Below the pieces are notes generated by a model. That model was not told where the DNA came from, did no database searches, and saw nothing but the letters and a program-made list of their open reading frames with translations. 64,000 nucleotides of DNA from assembly GCF_035917575.1 (NCBI RefSeq), contig NZ_CP109090.1, forward strand, positions 558,001-622,000, given 5' to 3'. This DNA comes from Streptomyces sp. NBC_01788. Lineage in GTDB: Bacteria > Actinomycetota > Actinomycetes > Streptomycetales > Streptomycetaceae. Positions 63,720 to 64,000 of this stretch are shown here, piece after piece. Position numbers and translations under genes: made by a program. Numbering within the stretch: the stretch's first letter is position 1; each line of letters starts with the position of its first letter.

Positions 63720-64000
63720 TCAGGGGCGGGGGTGCAGGCGGGTGGCGAGTACGGTGATGGCGTCGTCCATCCGGGCGGCGTCCGCGGCCGGGGCGCACAG
63801 GAATTCGCCGAGGATGCCGTCCAGGAGTTCGCCGGCTCCCGCGCCCGGCCCCGTACGCAGGCCGGAGAGCCGGGCGAGCGAGGTGTCGATGTCCTCTCCG
63901 CGCCGCGCGATCAGTCCGTAGGTGAACGCGACCAGCGTGTCGTCCGGCGCGAGGGGCAGCCTCGTCGCCTCGTGGGCGGCGAGCCCGCTGCCGGGGCCGG
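63720..64000 (-). CDS. PP2C/SpoIIE-type phosphatase, C-terminal end (cut by window edge)
   Basis: The last 93 codons of a gene entering from the right. GSGLAAHEATRLPLAPDDTL, VAFTYGLIARRGEDIDTSLA and ARMDDAITVLATRLHPRP match the closing strands of SpoIIE-type PP2C domains (compare the YSDGLVES and DDRTLLLAE parts of the one at 59.5 kb; here the Asp after the strand is replaced, reading FTYGLIARR). The missing Asp may mean altered metal binding. Everything upstream is outside the window. Confidence 0.75.
   Translation of the reverse strand, partial: GPGSGLAAHEATRLPLAPDDTLVAFTYGLIARRGEDIDTSLARLSGLRTGPGAGAGELLDGILGEFLCAPAADAARMDDAITVLATRLHPRP

Overview
The base composition (very high GC, GTG and TTG starts, purine-rich ribosome binding sites, almost every third codon position G or C) and the gene families (SpoIIE-type phosphatases, RsbW-like ATPases, DUF574 methyltransferase, streptogrisin-type protease, LAxTG-anchored surface protein) point to a Streptomyces chromosome, probably outside the essential core. 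No transposase, phage gene, CRISPR array or rRNA was seen. The only tRNA is the selenocysteine tRNA.

Layout. 1-5.6 kb: pyruvate carboxylase (cut by the window edge), phosphoglucomutase and a ProP-like transporter. 5.7-9.8 kb: small stress-type proteins and a stand-alone cytochrome oxidase subunit I gene coupled to a small membrane protein. 10-15.4 kb: a LysR regulator divergent from an operon of benzoylformate decarboxylase, benzaldehyde dehydrogenase and an aromatic-acid transporter. 15.5-25.5 kb: a multidomain SpoIIE phosphatase, a TetR regulator, a secreted serine protease behind a LacI-type palindrome, a flavoprotein, an L,D-transpeptidase-like lipoprotein, an RsbW-like ATPase and an ABC ATPase. 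25.5-33.8 kb: a wall-anchored DUF1996 protein, a multicopper oxidase, and a self-contained P450 chain of ferredoxin, ferredoxin reductase and P450. A candidate structured RNA lies in the DUF1996/oxidase intergenic region. 34-39.6 kb: a GCS2-type carboxylate-amine ligase, an AsnO-like amidotransferase and an S9 peptidase, which may make and break a small peptide amide.

40.4-51.2 kb is the most distinctive part: a complete selenocysteine module. It holds an iron-sulfur subunit, an NrfD-type membrane subunit, a hemerythrin-domain protein and a formate dehydrogenase catalytic subunit with an in-frame UGA (Sec189) followed by a SECIS-like hairpin. Next to it are selD, the tRNA-Sec gene (selC), selB and selA. 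The selB reading frame runs antisense into selC and ends exactly at the complement of the UCA anticodon.

51.4-64 kb: a frameshifted SRPBCC gene, an AI-2E-family membrane protein, a SRAP/YedK protein, an OmpR-type two-component system, a c-di-AMP (ydaO-type) riboswitch before an NlpC/P60 protein with a long internally duplicated repeat region, a DUF574 methyltransferase divergent from a PP2C phosphatase, a lipoprotein, an M15-like peptidase and the end of another PP2C phosphatase. Hairpin terminators with long perfect stems lie after many genes, especially between convergent ones, and help define the gene ends.
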